Below, in pieces: positions 36,175-45,207 of a stretch of DNA of 64,000 nt. Source of the DNA: an uncultured Alistipes sp. (GTDB taxonomy: Bacteria; Bacteroidota; Bacteroidia; Bacteroidales; Rikenellaceae); the NCBI GenBank assembly GCA_910576555.1, contig CAJTIY010000007.1, positions 1 through 64,000 of the forward strand, read 5' to 3'. Positions within the stretch are counted from its first letter, which is position 1, and every line of letters begins with the position of its first letter. Both the position numbers and the translations under genes were made by a program. The notes beneath the pieces were generated by a model. It saw nothing but the letters and a program-made list of their open reading frames with translations. It did no database searches and was not told the origin of the DNA.

Positions 36175-36810
36175 TCAGGGAATGTGCATGTATTTGTGGG
36201 TCTGGATCGAGACGTTCCACTGCGGATGGGCCTTCGCATACTCGACGATCGCGGGCATCACGCGCTCGGCCACGCTCCACTCGGGCTGCAGGTAGAGCCG
36301 GCACCCGGGACGCACGCGCGCCGCATTGCGCTCGGCCCATGCGAAATCCTCCTCCGTCTCGACGATCACCTTCAGCTCGTCGGCCCGTTCGAAGGCCTCA
36401 TCGAGCGGCGGCGACTGCCGCTTGGGCGAGAGACACACCCAGTCGAACTCGCCGCTGAAGGGATGCGACCCCGAGGTCTCCAGAAAGATCTCCAGCCCCC
36501 GGTCGCGCAACGCTCCGGTCAGCGGCCCGAGCGGATAGAGCAAGGGCTCGCCTCCCGTGATGACGATGGCCTGCGCGGGACAGGCCGTCGCCCGGGCGAT
36601 CACGGTCTCGATGCCGGTAGGCGGATAGAGCCTTGGGTTCCACGTATATTTGGCGTCGCACCAGCGGCACCCCACGTCGCACCCCCCGAGACGGATGAAG
36701 TAGGCGGGTTTTCCGGCGTGGAAGCCCTCGCCCTGAATCGTGTAGAAATCCTCGACGAGGGGCAGACGGCGGCCCCCGTCGAGCTGTTCGGAACCGGTCG
36801 CGGGCGCCAT
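36175..36810 (-). CDS. queE: 7-carboxy-7-deazaguanine synthase
   Basis: A 211-residue radical-SAM enzyme of the queuosine precursor pathway. The cluster motif is GGCDVGCRWCD (Cys44, Cys48, Cys51), the CX3CX2C spacing of the family. YTIQGEGFHAGKPAYFIR precedes it, and TGGEPLLYP follows. The start at 36810 overlaps the hpt stop by one base (TGATG), so translation is coupled. Other queuosine genes are not in the window. Confidence 0.95.
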   Translation of the reverse strand: MAPATGSEQLDGGRRLPLVEDFYTIQGEGFHAGKPAYFIRLGGCDVGCRWCDAKYTWNPRLYPPTGIETVIARATACPAQAIVITGGEPLLYPLGPLTGALRDRGLEIFLETSGSHPFSGEFDWVCLSPKRQSPPLDEAFERADELKVIVETEEDFAWAERNAARVRPGCRLYLQPEWSVAERVMPAIVEYAKAHPQWNVSIQTHKYMHIP

Positions 36811-37352
36811 CACTCCGTCACGACGTAAATATCCTTCAGCGAGCGGCCCAGCTGGTCGTAGTCGAGGCCGTAGCCCACGATGAACTCGTTGCCGATCTCC
36901 ATCGCGCGGTAGCGGATGGGCACCTGCTTGCGGTACGACCCCGGCTTGAAGAAGAGCGTGCAAACGGCGATGCTGGCCGGACGCCGCGCCTCCAGATCGC
37001 GGATCATGTGCTCGATCGACTCGCCCGTGTCGACGATGTCCTCGACCACGATCACGTGACGGCCCTCGATCGAACCGTTCAGTCCGATGAGGCTCTTCAC
37101 CTCGCCCGTCGACTCGGTGCCCGCATAGGAGGAGAGTTTCACGAACGAAAGCTCGTTGTTGAATTCGATCTTCTTGATCAGGTCGCTCATGAACATGAAC
37201 GAACCGTTGAGCACGCCGACGAACAGCGGCGTCTCCTTATCGGCATAATCAGCGTTGATGCGGTCGGCCACGGCCTGCACGGCCTCGTCGATCTTCGCCG
37301 CAGGAATCATCACACGGAATTTTTTGTCGTGAAGTTGAATGACGTCCTTCAT
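36810..37352 (-). CDS. hpt: Hypoxanthine phosphoribosyltransferase
   Basis: A 180-residue purine-salvage enzyme making IMP or GMP from the base and PRPP. The PRPP-binding motif is IVVEDIVDTGES (about residue 100), and the substrate loop is FVKLSSYAGTESTG. The length and the C-terminal YGLDYDQLGRSLKDIYVV fit bacterial Hpt. It is the first gene of an hpt-queE-ftsB-like unit with a -7 element at 37378-37385. Confidence 0.95.
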   Translation of the reverse strand: MKDVIQLHDKKFRVMIPAAKIDEAVQAVADRINADYADKETPLFVGVLNGSFMFMSDLIKKIEFNNELSFVKLSSYAGTESTGEVKSLIGLNGSIEGRHVIVVEDIVDTGESIEHMIRDLEARRPASIAVCTLFFKPGSYRKQVPIRYRAMEIGNEFIVGYGLDYDQLGRSLKDIYVVTE

Positions 37353-37377
37353 TTTATTCGGATTTTATTTATTTTTG

Positions 37378-37385
37378 CAAAAGTA
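37378..37385 (-). promoter_or_regulatory. -7 element of the hpt operon
   Basis: Minus-strand TACTTTTG, 25 bases upstream of the hpt ATG. The -33 element is not clear. Confidence 0.6.
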
Positions 37386-37552
37386 ACGATTTGCCCGCAA
37401 GAAACGAAACATCGACCCGAAAAAATTCCGCGGACCGAACCCGCGCCGCCCTCCCGGAAACGACGCGCCGTGCCCCCGGCCTTCGTCCGCCGAGACCGCG
37501 CAGGAGCCGCACCGGGCGATGGAAAACCCACGGACCGATTAACCCGAACATC

Positions 37553-38707
37553 ATGAAACGCTACCTCCTCCCGCTGCTGGCGCTCTGCGCCGCAACCGCC
37601 TGCGGCACGGCTCCGCAGCCCGCCGAACCCGAACACGCGGTGCTCTTCCGCTCGGGCGACCACGGCTCGAAGTACTACCGCATCCCGGCCCTCGCGACCG
37701 CCGCCGACGGCACGCTGCTCGCCGTCGCCGACCGCCGCAACGACTCGCAGGGCGACCTGCCCAACGGCATCGACATCGTGCTGCGGCGCAGCAGCGACCT
37801 CGGCCGCACGTGGAGCGACCAGATCGTCATCGCCCGCCACCGACCCGACTGCGGCTACGGCGATGCAGCGCTGGTCGTCGACCCCAACTCGCAGGAGGTC
37901 GTCTGCATCTTCGCCGCCGGCTGCGGCATGTGGGACTCCTCGGCCGAGGCGCCGCAACAGGTCTGCGTCTGCCGCAGCGCCGACCACGGGCAGACGTGGA
38001 GCGAGATCGAGGAGATCACTCCGCAACTCTACGGCCCTGCCTGTGCCGATCCGGCATCGGGCTGCCTCTCGGGCATGTTCGCCGCATCGGGACGCGCACT
38101 GGCCCTCTCCGACGGCGGTTTGGCGTTCGTCGTCGCCGCGCACCGCACGGGAGAGAGCTGGCCGCCGCTCTACAACTACGTCTGCCGCTCGGACGACGGA
38201 GGACGCACGTGGCGCCTGCTCCCGACACCTGTCGCGGAGCCTCCCATCGGCGACGAGGCGAAACTCGTCGAGCGGAGCGACGGCGCATGGCTGATGAGCA
38301 TCCGCAACCCCGACAAGGGCTGCCGCCGTTATGCGCTCTCGCACGATGCCGGCACCACATGGCACGAGACGGGCGTATGGTCCGAACTCCCCGACCCGGC
38401 CTGCAACGGCGACATCATGCGCTACGCCCCGCCCTGCGAAGCGCATCCGCACGGCATCCTGCTCCACTCCATCCCGGCCGATTCGACCGACCGGCGCAAC
38501 GTGTCGATCGCCTTGAGCTACGACGACGGACGCACATGGCCCGTGCGCCGTACCGTCTGGGACTGCCCCGCAGGCTACTCTTCGCTGACGCGGCTCGCCG
38601 ACGGCACGATCGGTCTGCTGACCGAGGTGGGCGACTGGGACTCCGGCTTCGAAATCCGCTTCACGCGGCTTTCGTACGACTGGCTGACGGCCGGCGAGTC
38701 TATCTGA
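37553..38707 (+). CDS. Sialidase (GH33), exported lipoprotein
   Basis: A 384-residue exo-sialidase that removes terminal sialic acids from glycans. A signal peptide ends in a lipobox (CAATAC, Cys17), so it should be membrane-anchored. The Arg of the substrate triad is in YYRIPAL (Arg43) and the acid/base Asp region is ADRRND. Five Asp-boxes are visible (SSDLGRTW, SADHGQTW, SDDGGRTW, SHDAGTTW, SYDDGRTW). The nucleophile Tyr is probably in AGYSSLTRL. It stands alone; sialic acid uptake genes are not in the window. Confidence 0.93.
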   Translation: MKRYLLPLLALCAATACGTAPQPAEPEHAVLFRSGDHGSKYYRIPALATAADGTLLAVADRRNDSQGDLPNGIDIVLRRSSDLGRTWSDQIVIARHRPDCGYGDAALVVDPNSQEVVCIFAAGCGMWDSSAEAPQQVCVCRSADHGQTWSEIEEITPQLYGPACADPASGCLSGMFAASGRALALSDGGLAFVVAAHRTGESWPPLYNYVCRSDDGGRTWRLLPTPVAEPPIGDEAKLVERSDGAWLMSIRNPDKGCRRYALSHDAGTTWHETGVWSELPDPACNGDIMRYAPPCEAHPHGILLHSIPADSTDRRNVSIALSYDDGRTWPVRRTVWDCPAGYSSLTRLADGTIGLLTEVGDWDSGFEIRFTRLSYDWLTAGESI

Positions 38708-38713
38708 ACCGGC

Positions 38714-38749
38714 GGGGCTGCAGCGCATCGTCCGACGCTGCAGCGCCCC
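38714..38749 (+). terminator. Hairpin after the sialidase gene
   Basis: GGGGCTGCAGCG (38714-38725) pairs with CGCTGCAGCGCCCC (38736-38749) apart from a small bulge. There is no T-run. Confidence 0.5.
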
Positions 38750-38929
38750 CGTTCCCGGCCGGACCGGAGCCGATATGCGGTCCGCCCAAGCTCCCCTCCG
38801 CACTGCGCCGAGGGAAGTTTTTTCGTGCGACTCCGAACGACTAATTATCAAAACATTGCCGCTGCGAAATCCGTCCGTTCCGGGCACGAAAAAAACCGCA
38901 GAAATAGCGGCCGTATTCCCGATTTTTAC

Positions 38930-38937
38930 TAACTTTG
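38930..38937 (+). promoter_or_regulatory. Probable promoter of the glycan locus
   Basis: TAACTTTG matches TAnnTTTG. It is the only good plus-strand -7 element between the sialidase gene and the glycan genes, leaving a leader of about 420 bases to the flippase at 39359. A -33 TTTG at the usual distance is not seen. Confidence 0.55.
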
Positions 38938-39003
38938 CGCCGTATTCGAAGGCCTGCTACCGAAGAGGCCGCTACGGAACAATCGACGGACAAACAGATG
39001 CAA

Positions 39004-39037
39004 TCGATTAAAAGTCAACATATTGACAATTAATCGA
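39004..39037. repeat. 15-bp inverted repeat in the glycan-locus leader
   Basis: TCGATTAAAAGTCAA (39004-39018) and TTGACAATTAATCGA (39023-39037) are inverted copies at 13 of 15 positions around a CATA loop. The segment is A/T-rich, unlike its surroundings. It could be a regulator-binding or antitermination site; nothing identifies the protein. Confidence 0.55.
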
Positions 39038-39242
39038 GGAGCCGGGAATATATCCCGACGGCAAGAGCATCAGTCTGTTTCCGTCGTTCGGGCACGAGTG
39101 CATCGCGCAGACGCGCCCCCGTTCGTCCGCACGACGACCGGCGACCGACGCTCCGAAAAGCCTCCGAAGCACCCGTTCGCTCCGCAACCGACGGCCGCAT
39201 CCGCCCGTCCCGCAAACACACCCGATCACCCTTCGCCCACCC

Positions 39243-39326
39243 ATGCCGATCAACCAACTGAAAGCCGGCGCACTGCTCAACTACGTCGTCTTGGGACTGA
39301 ACAACCTCGTGGCGACGGTACACTGA
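39243..39326 (+). pseudogene. 5' remnant of another oligosaccharide flippase gene
   Basis: A 27-residue frame begins MPINQLKAGALLNYVVLGL and then NNLV, which is how many Bacteroidales Wzx flippases start. The family sequence is lost after that and a stop follows four codons later. An intact, unrelated-looking flippase gene starts 32 bases downstream at 39359. The natural reading is that a previous glycan cassette was replaced and left its first codons behind. Confidence 0.6.
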
Positions 39327-39358
39327 TTCCTCAAAGCTGAAACACAAACCGCACATCC

Positions 39359-40885
39359 ATGTCTTCGGAACCGACACGGCGCATCGCTAAAAATACAGCA
39401 GCTCTTTACGTGCGCATGCTGCTGTCGATGATCGTCACTCTCTACACGTCCCGAGTCGTGCTCGAAGTATTGGGAGTAGAAGATTACGGTCTTTACAACG
39501 TCGTGGGAGGAATCGTCGTTTTGTTCAGCTTTTTGAATACATCCATGAGCGGCGCTACGGCCCGATTCATCACGTTCGAACTCGGTCGCAACACGCACCG
39601 GCGACTACAGGAAACATTCACAAGCGCACTGATCATCCACTTGGGGATCGCGATCGTCACACTGATCGTTGCCGAAACGATCGGCTTATGGCTGTTGAAG
39701 ACCCAACTGATGATTCCCGAAGGCCGCATGCAAGCCGCATCGTGGATTTATCAGTTTTCGATTCTGGCGGTCATGGTCTCTTTCACGCAGGTGCCCTACA
39801 ATGCGAGCATCATCGCCCATGAGCGAATGTCGATCTATGCCTACATCGAGATTCTGAACGTCTCCCTGAAATTGCTGATCGTCTATCTGCTCACTCTGGC
39901 GCACTGCGACAAGCTGATTCTCTACGGAGCCTTGATTCTGGGCGTCAATATAGCAATCGCATCCATTTACCGTCTATACTGCATCCGGCAATTCGCCGAA
40001 TGCCGCGTCAGATGGCAATGGATACCTTCGATTTTGAAACCCATGCTCTCTTTTTCCGGGTGGGACCTCTACGGCAACATGAGCGTTGCGGCACGAACGC
40101 AGGGAATAAACATTCTGTTGAATATCTTTTTCGGAACGGTAGCCAACGCCGCCGCAGGAATCGCAGCACAGGTGCAAAGCGCCGTGGGCGCTTTCGCCAA
40201 CAATATCATGACGGCCGTAAAGCCGCAAATCATCAAAAGTTACGCATGCGGCGAAAAAGCGTATATGACCCGTCTGATTTATTCGTCGTCGCGTTTCATG
40301 TACCTGCTCCTTCTGGTCCTCTCCCTGCCGATTCTCGTCGATACGCACTTCGTACTTTCCATCTGGCTGAAAACCGTTCCGGAATATACGACAGCCTTCT
40401 GCCGGCTCACGCTGCTTTTCAATTTCTTCGCCATTCTCTCGACCGTGCTGGTGACCGGCGTGCACGCAACCGGAAATATCAAACGTCCGAGTCTCATCAA
40501 CGGAACTTTGTATCTGTCCGTAATTCCGCTGACCTATATCGCATTCCGCTTCGGAGGGAATCCGGTCGTACCATTCCTCTGCAATGTTCTATTCGTATGC
40601 GTCGGAGCGATAATCAATCTGTTCTCGCTCAAAAAATACGTTCCGGAGATATCCGTCGGGACATTCTTCATGCAAGTGCTGGGAAGGGTGCTCTGCGTCT
40701 CGGCCGCTTCGGCAATTCTTCCGGTCGCGATCCTGCTATCATGCGACGAAGGCTGGCTTCGATTCATATCCATCGGCGTATCGTCCCTCATCACGACGTT
40801 GACCTTCTCTTATCTATTGGCACTGAATGATCAGGAACAAAGTTTCGTGCGTCGATTCATCGTCCAGAGGTTGAAAAGATCCTAA
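39359..40885 (+). CDS. Wzx-type polysaccharide flippase
   Basis: A 508-residue MOP-superfamily protein with about 12-14 membrane segments. It starts RRIAKNTAALYVRMLLSMIV followed by VLGVEDYGLYNVVGG, typical of Wzx. It should flip the undecaprenyl-linked repeat unit assembled by the downstream transferases. It is the first complete gene of the locus. Base composition is clearly less G/C-rich than the housekeeping genes around. The next gene starts 12 bases after its stop. Confidence 0.9.
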   Translation: MSSEPTRRIAKNTAALYVRMLLSMIVTLYTSRVVLEVLGVEDYGLYNVVGGIVVLFSFLNTSMSGATARFITFELGRNTHRRLQETFTSALIIHLGIAIVTLIVAETIGLWLLKTQLMIPEGRMQAASWIYQFSILAVMVSFTQVPYNASIIAHERMSIYAYIEILNVSLKLLIVYLLTLAHCDKLILYGALILGVNIAIASIYRLYCIRQFAECRVRWQWIPSILKPMLSFSGWDLYGNMSVAARTQGINILLNIFFGTVANAAAGIAAQVQSAVGAFANNIMTAVKPQIIKSYACGEKAYMTRLIYSSSRFMYLLLLVLSLPILVDTHFVLSIWLKTVPEYTTAFCRLTLLFNFFAILSTVLVTGVHATGNIKRPSLINGTLYLSVIPLTYIAFRFGGNPVVPFLCNVLFVCVGAIINLFSLKKYVPEISVGTFFMQVLGRVLCVSAASAILPVAILLSCDEGWLRFISIGVSSLITTLTFSYLLALNDQEQSFVRRFIVQRLKRS

Positions 40886-40897
40886 CCGAAAAAATAT

Positions 40898-41920
40898 ATG
40901 CAGTCACTCCAGAAAGATCTGGTATCCGTTTTAAGCCCCTGCTACAATATGGCCGGATACATCGCCCGATTGTTGGATTCCATCTTGATTCAGACCTACC
41001 CCCGGATCGAAATGTATGTGATCGACGACGGGTCCTCGGACGGCTCGGCAGATATCGTCGCCTCCTATATTCCCCGTTTCGAAGCGAGAGGTTATCGGCT
41101 GACTTGCATACACCAGCCCAATAGCGGACAATCCGCAGCCATTCAGACCGGACTTCAGCACGTTCGCGGAGAGTACCTCGTATGGCCCGATAGCGACGAC
41201 TGCTACGCATCGGCGGACGCTATCGCAAAAATGGCAGAGACGCTCGAACAGGCTTCCGCCCGTTTCGCGATGGTTCGCATACAGGAAAACATGATCGAAG
41301 ACGGCACGGATCGGATTCTTCACGTCGCCGGAACGCAGGCACATGAGGAGGAGCCCCAATCGCTGTTCGAAGATTGCCTGTTCGGGACAAAAAAATTTTA
41401 TTTCGGTGCGGGGGCTTATATGATTCGAACAGCTACCCTGTTCCAAACGACCGAATTACCCATTTTCACATCGAAACATGCAGGACAGAACTGGCAGTTG
41501 CTGCTGCCGATTTTACACTCTTACCGGTGCAAAACCATTTTGGAACCGCTTTACAATGTGACGGTTCGCCCGGCCTCCCATAGTCGTGGACAATACGCAG
41601 GCTATGAAAAGGAGCTGTGTCGCATCGATACTTATGAGGAAACACTGGTAGAAACCCTGAAAAAGATCAGAAACCTACCCGACACCTTACGCGATCGATA
41701 TACGAGAGAGGTACGAATCGACTACCTGCGAAAAAAATACAGGTTGGCATCGGCATACGGTCGCAAAGAAGATATGGCGAAATCGTATGATGCATTGCAA
41801 TGTTGGAATGCGCTTCGAACAAAAGAACGGATCGGCATGACAATGGTCCGCTTACTCGGGATTTCTGCCTACTGCCGTGTCCGTTCTTACGCATACAAAT
41901 TCTATCGCAGAATAAGATGA
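40898..41920 (+). CDS. Glycosyltransferase family 2
   Basis: A 340-residue GT-A fold transferase. The N-terminal domain has VSVLSPCYNMAGYIARLLDS, YVIDDGSSDGSADIV and the metal-binding region VWPDSDDCYAS. It adds one sugar to the lipid-linked repeat unit; donor and acceptor are unknown. The C-terminal 130 residues are basic and helical. Its stop overlaps the ATG of the next gene (ATGA), so translation is coupled. Confidence 0.9.
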   Translation: MQSLQKDLVSVLSPCYNMAGYIARLLDSILIQTYPRIEMYVIDDGSSDGSADIVASYIPRFEARGYRLTCIHQPNSGQSAAIQTGLQHVRGEYLVWPDSDDCYASADAIAKMAETLEQASARFAMVRIQENMIEDGTDRILHVAGTQAHEEEPQSLFEDCLFGTKKFYFGAGAYMIRTATLFQTTELPIFTSKHAGQNWQLLLPILHSYRCKTILEPLYNVTVRPASHSRGQYAGYEKELCRIDTYEETLVETLKKIRNLPDTLRDRYTREVRIDYLRKKYRLASAYGRKEDMAKSYDALQCWNALRTKERIGMTMVRLLGISAYCRVRSYAYKFYRRIR

Positions 41921-43074
41921 TCCGAATCGACCGTCCCACCGACTGCTGCGGCTGCGAGGCCTGCGCGCAACGCTGCCCGAAGCAGTGCATCGCGATGCAC
42001 GCCGATGCCGAAGGGTTTCTCTATCCCCGCATAAATACTGCGGCCTGCATCGACTGCGGTCTCTGCGAGCAGGTCTGCCCGGTGCTCCGACCGGCGGCAC
42101 CGCGCACCCCGACGGCCGTCTACGCCGCCAAGAACCCCGACGAGCGGATCCGCATGGAGAGCTCCTCGGGCGGCGTCTTCACGCTCTTGGCCGAGCGGAC
42201 CATCCGCGCCGGCGGCGTGGTCTTCGGCGCGCGGTTCGACGAGGCGTGGGAGGTCGTGCACGACAGCACCGAGACCATCGAGGGGCTGGCCGCCTTCCGC
42301 GGCAGCAAATATGTCCAGAGCCGCATCGGCACGAGCTTCGCCCGGGCCGAGGAGTTCCTCAAGCAGGGACGGCAGGTGCTCTTCACGGGCACCCCGTGTC
42401 AGATCGCGGGTCTGAACCGCTTCCTGCGACGCAGCTACGACAACCTGCTGACCGTCGACGTCGTCTGCCACGGCGTACCGAGCCCGCTGGTGTGGCGGCG
42501 CTACCTCGACGAAATCGGCGGGGGGGGGATCTCGCGCATCTCGATGCGGGACAAATCGACCGGATGGACGAATTTCCGCATCCGTGTTTCCGGCACCGAC
42601 CGGGATCTGGTCAATGCTACGGTCGGCGACGATCCCTTCATGAAAGGTTTTCTGGCAAACCTGTACCTCCGACCCATCTGCCACGTCTGCCCGGCGAAGA
42701 GCGGCCGCAGCTGCAGCGATCTGTCCATCGCGGATTTCTGGGGAATCCGGCGGGTCCTTCCGCGCTTCGCCGACGACAAAGGGGTATCCCTGCTACTGAA
42801 CTACTCGGAACATGGGAATCGTAGGATCGAATCGCTCCACATGGAGCGTTGTACGGCTTCATACAAACAGGCACTCGGCAGCAACTCCGCCATCGAATCC
42901 AGCGTACCGATGCCGAAACAGAGGAAGATCTTTTGGGATGCGTTCGCATCGGGAAACACGGATTTGCGACGAACGGTTTCCGAAATAACGCGCGGCATGG
43001 GTCCGTCGCGAACCTCGAAAATCGTTACGGCCCTGAAAAGCAGGATGAAAAAACTGCTTCTGAACCAGAGCTAA
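41917..43074 (+). CDS. F420 hydrogenase beta-subunit-like ferredoxin protein of glycan loci
   Basis: A 385-residue protein with two 4Fe-4S motifs at the N-terminus (Cys10, 13, 16, 20 and Cys44, 47, 50, 54), followed by FrhB-type domains (MESSSGGVFTLLAE, VLFTGTPCQIAGLNRFL, VDVVCHGVPSP, CHVCPA). Such proteins often sit beside polysaccharide pyruvyl transferases in glycan loci, and the next gene is one. Their reaction is not established. A G9 tract (42520-42528) encodes Gly202-204 in mid-gene. Composition shifts from G/C-rich to less G/C-rich between about 42530 and 42790, so the gene looks chimeric. Confidence 0.85.
   Translation: MIRIDRPTDCCGCEACAQRCPKQCIAMHADAEGFLYPRINTAACIDCGLCEQVCPVLRPAAPRTPTAVYAAKNPDERIRMESSSGGVFTLLAERTIRAGGVVFGARFDEAWEVVHDSTETIEGLAAFRGSKYVQSRIGTSFARAEEFLKQGRQVLFTGTPCQIAGLNRFLRRSYDNLLTVDVVCHGVPSPLVWRRYLDEIGGGGISRISMRDKSTGWTNFRIRVSGTDRDLVNATVGDDPFMKGFLANLYLRPICHVCPAKSGRSCSDLSIADFWGIRRVLPRFADDKGVSLLLNYSEHGNRRIESLHMERCTASYKQALGSNSAIESSVPMPKQRKIFWDAFASGNTDLRRTVSEITRGMGPSRTSKIVTALKSRMKKLLLNQS
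42520..42528 (+). repeat. Intragenic G9 tract
   Basis: Nine consecutive G encode three glycines at codons 202-204 of the F420-hydrogenase-like gene. A change of one base would shift the frame; one alternative frame runs to a stop at 42824, giving a protein of about 300 residues with an altered tail. Confidence 0.95.
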
Positions 43075-43141
43075 CGACAAGCCTCCCTTCCATCATTCCG
43101 AAACTAACCGGATACGCCGAAGCGTTTCAAACGGAACGATC

Positions 43142-44242
43142 ATGAAAATCGCTATACTGACACAACCGCTCTACAACAATTACGGCGGTATTTTACAAAA
43201 CTATGCGCTTCAGACCTATTTGAGGCGACAGGGACACGAGACGACCACCGTCAATTTCGCACACACGCCCCTGAAACTCTCCGTTCCGCACTTCCTGTTA
43301 AGCGTGGGAAAACGGACTCTGCAAAAAATCCTCGGTCGGGACATCCGTTACATCGATCCGATCAGACAGGACCGGGAAACGTTCCGCGTCGATATGCACC
43401 AGCAGCGTTTTATCGCAACCCACATCCGCAAACTGGATATCCACCCACCGCTCACGCCGGAATTCTGCGACCAGCATCATTACGATGCCTACATCGTAGG
43501 GAGCGATCAGGTCTGGCGACCCTTCTATTCTCCCTGCATCACGAACTTCTATCTGGATTTCGCACAGAACAGTCCGGCCCGTAAAATCGCTTATGCCGCA
43601 TCGTTCGGCGTGGATCATTGGGAAGCAAAGCCCGAATTGACCCCGACACTCGCGGCTCTTGCGGTAAAATTCAATGCGATTTCCGTCCGGGAAACATCGG
43701 GTGTCGATTTATGCCGACAATACCTGAACGTCGCAGCCTGCCATGTAATAGACCCCACGATGCTGTTATCCGCAGAGGATTATCTTCAGCTCGCATCCTC
43801 CGCGGATACCCAAGAATCGCACATCGTCTCCTATATTTTGGATTATTCGCCGGCCAAGAAAACGATATGCGAATCGATTGCCGGCCGATGCGCGACTCCT
43901 TTGCAGCGAATCGGCATCAGAGGGAAGAACGGTTACCAATCGATCGAGGATTGGCTGCAGGCCATCGCTCATGCACGATTGGTCGTCACGGATTCCTTTC
44001 ACGGCACCGTTTTCTCGATTCTGTTCAATCGTCCGTTCATTACCATCGCCAACGAAACACGCGGAGAGACAAGATTGAGGTCGCTCCTCCAGATGTTCGG
44101 GCTGGAATCGCGTCTGCGCTCCGAAAATACTATGCGTTTCGACCGGCTCGACACGGACAACGATTGGAACGACGTCAACACCCGATTAGAAGCATACAGA
44201 ACAAAGGCCGGCATCTTTCTCGATCAGGCTCTAAAAAACTGA
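43142..44242 (+). CDS. Polysaccharide pyruvyl transferase family protein
   Basis: A 366-residue member of the PS_pyruv_trans family, which adds pyruvate ketals to sugars from phosphoenolpyruvate or acts as a related glycan transferase. It starts MKIAILTQPLYNNYGGILQN. VGSDQVWRP, RKIAYAASFG, VRETSGVDLC and VVTDSFHGTVFSI, all visible, are family landmarks. It follows the F420-hydrogenase-like gene, a pairing seen in many Bacteroidota glycan loci. The next gene begins 4 bases after its stop. Confidence 0.9.
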   Translation: MKIAILTQPLYNNYGGILQNYALQTYLRRQGHETTTVNFAHTPLKLSVPHFLLSVGKRTLQKILGRDIRYIDPIRQDRETFRVDMHQQRFIATHIRKLDIHPPLTPEFCDQHHYDAYIVGSDQVWRPFYSPCITNFYLDFAQNSPARKIAYAASFGVDHWEAKPELTPTLAALAVKFNAISVRETSGVDLCRQYLNVAACHVIDPTMLLSAEDYLQLASSADTQESHIVSYILDYSPAKKTICESIAGRCATPLQRIGIRGKNGYQSIEDWLQAIAHARLVVTDSFHGTVFSILFNRPFITIANETRGETRLRSLLQMFGLESRLRSENTMRFDRLDTDNDWNDVNTRLEAYRTKAGIFLDQALKN

Positions 44243-44246
44243 TTCC

Positions 44247-45200
44247 ATGAATTCACCGCTCATATCCGTCATCATTCCGGTATACAATGTCGCTCCCTAT
44301 CTGGAACGGACGATCGAATCGTGCATCGGGCAAACGCAACCCGACATCGAAATCATTCTCGTAGACGACGGCTCTACGGACGCCAGCGGAGCGATCATGG
44401 AACGATACGCAGGTCAGGACGACAGAATCGTCGTTCACCATCAGCCCAATCGGGGCGTCACCGCAGCACGGGAAAAAGGCAGGACCTTCGCCCACGGTCG
44501 GTATCTGTTCTTCTTGGACGGAGACGACTATTTGGATCGCGATGCTTTGCAGATCATGTCGGAAGCAGCCGAACATGCGGCGGCCGATTTCGTTATCGGC
44601 GATTTCAAAATCGCATTCGAAGACGGTAGGTCGTATGATCGGCGGTTCTTCGATTTCAAGGAAGCCGACTCCACGGGTGCATTGCGCTACGCCTTTCTCC
44701 ATAACGATTTCTACTATACCGGCAGGTTGATCAGAAGGGCATTCTACGATGCCATCCGCGTTGAAATACCGAGCGACATTACGTTCGGAGAAGACAACAT
44801 CGCCGTCTTGCAGATCATTTCGCAACTGCATAAATCTGTGAAAGTCAACTATCCAGTGCTTTATTACGTGCAACGCAGCGGTTCGGTTACGAACCGTTTG
44901 TCCCGTTACGATCTCGAAAAACGCAATAAAGCATGCACCTTTCTTTTCGAATACGCAAACTCGCATGGCTTTTACGATAAGATCCGGCACGAAATGACCG
45001 TTTTCGCGCTGCGCGAAATCTATTCCTGCATCGTCCGGGGATACGTCGAATCCGAATTCGCCGATAAGCATCTCTCCGGCCAGTTCAAATTGCCGCGTTC
45101 CTACGCCCGGCTATTCTCCCTCAAAGAGCGAATCGTACTGTTTTCCGCCTTTTTGAATCTGCGCATGACAACCGCCGTCATCCATATGCTGAAGAAATAA
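44247..45200 (+). CDS. Glycosyltransferase family 2
   Basis: A 317-residue GT-A transferase: ISVIIPVYNVAPYLERTIES, ILVDDGSTDASG and the DxD-like FFLDGDDYLD near residue 95. The central region (YYTGRLIRRAFYD ... FGEDNIAVLQIISQ) resembles transferases related to hyaluronan- and capsule-type GT2 enzymes. The linkage made is unknown. It is in a tight run with the genes on both sides (4 and 7 bases), so it belongs to the same transcript. Confidence 0.92.
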   Translation: MNSPLISVIIPVYNVAPYLERTIESCIGQTQPDIEIILVDDGSTDASGAIMERYAGQDDRIVVHHQPNRGVTAAREKGRTFAHGRYLFFLDGDDYLDRDALQIMSEAAEHAAADFVIGDFKIAFEDGRSYDRRFFDFKEADSTGALRYAFLHNDFYYTGRLIRRAFYDAIRVEIPSDITFGEDNIAVLQIISQLHKSVKVNYPVLYYVQRSGSVTNRLSRYDLEKRNKACTFLFEYANSHGFYDKIRHEMTVFALREIYSCIVRGYVESEFADKHLSGQFKLPRSYARLFSLKERIVLFSAFLNLRMTTAVIHMLKK

Positions 45201-45207
45201 ACGCACC

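Noticed and set aside
38823..39097. Invertible promoter flanked by inverted repeats before the glycan locus
   Set aside because: CCGAACGA near 38833 and TCGTTCGG near 39083 are inverted around the putative promoter, but the match is only about 8 bases with a 4-base gap to a further 6. There is no invertase gene nearby, so chance is more likely.
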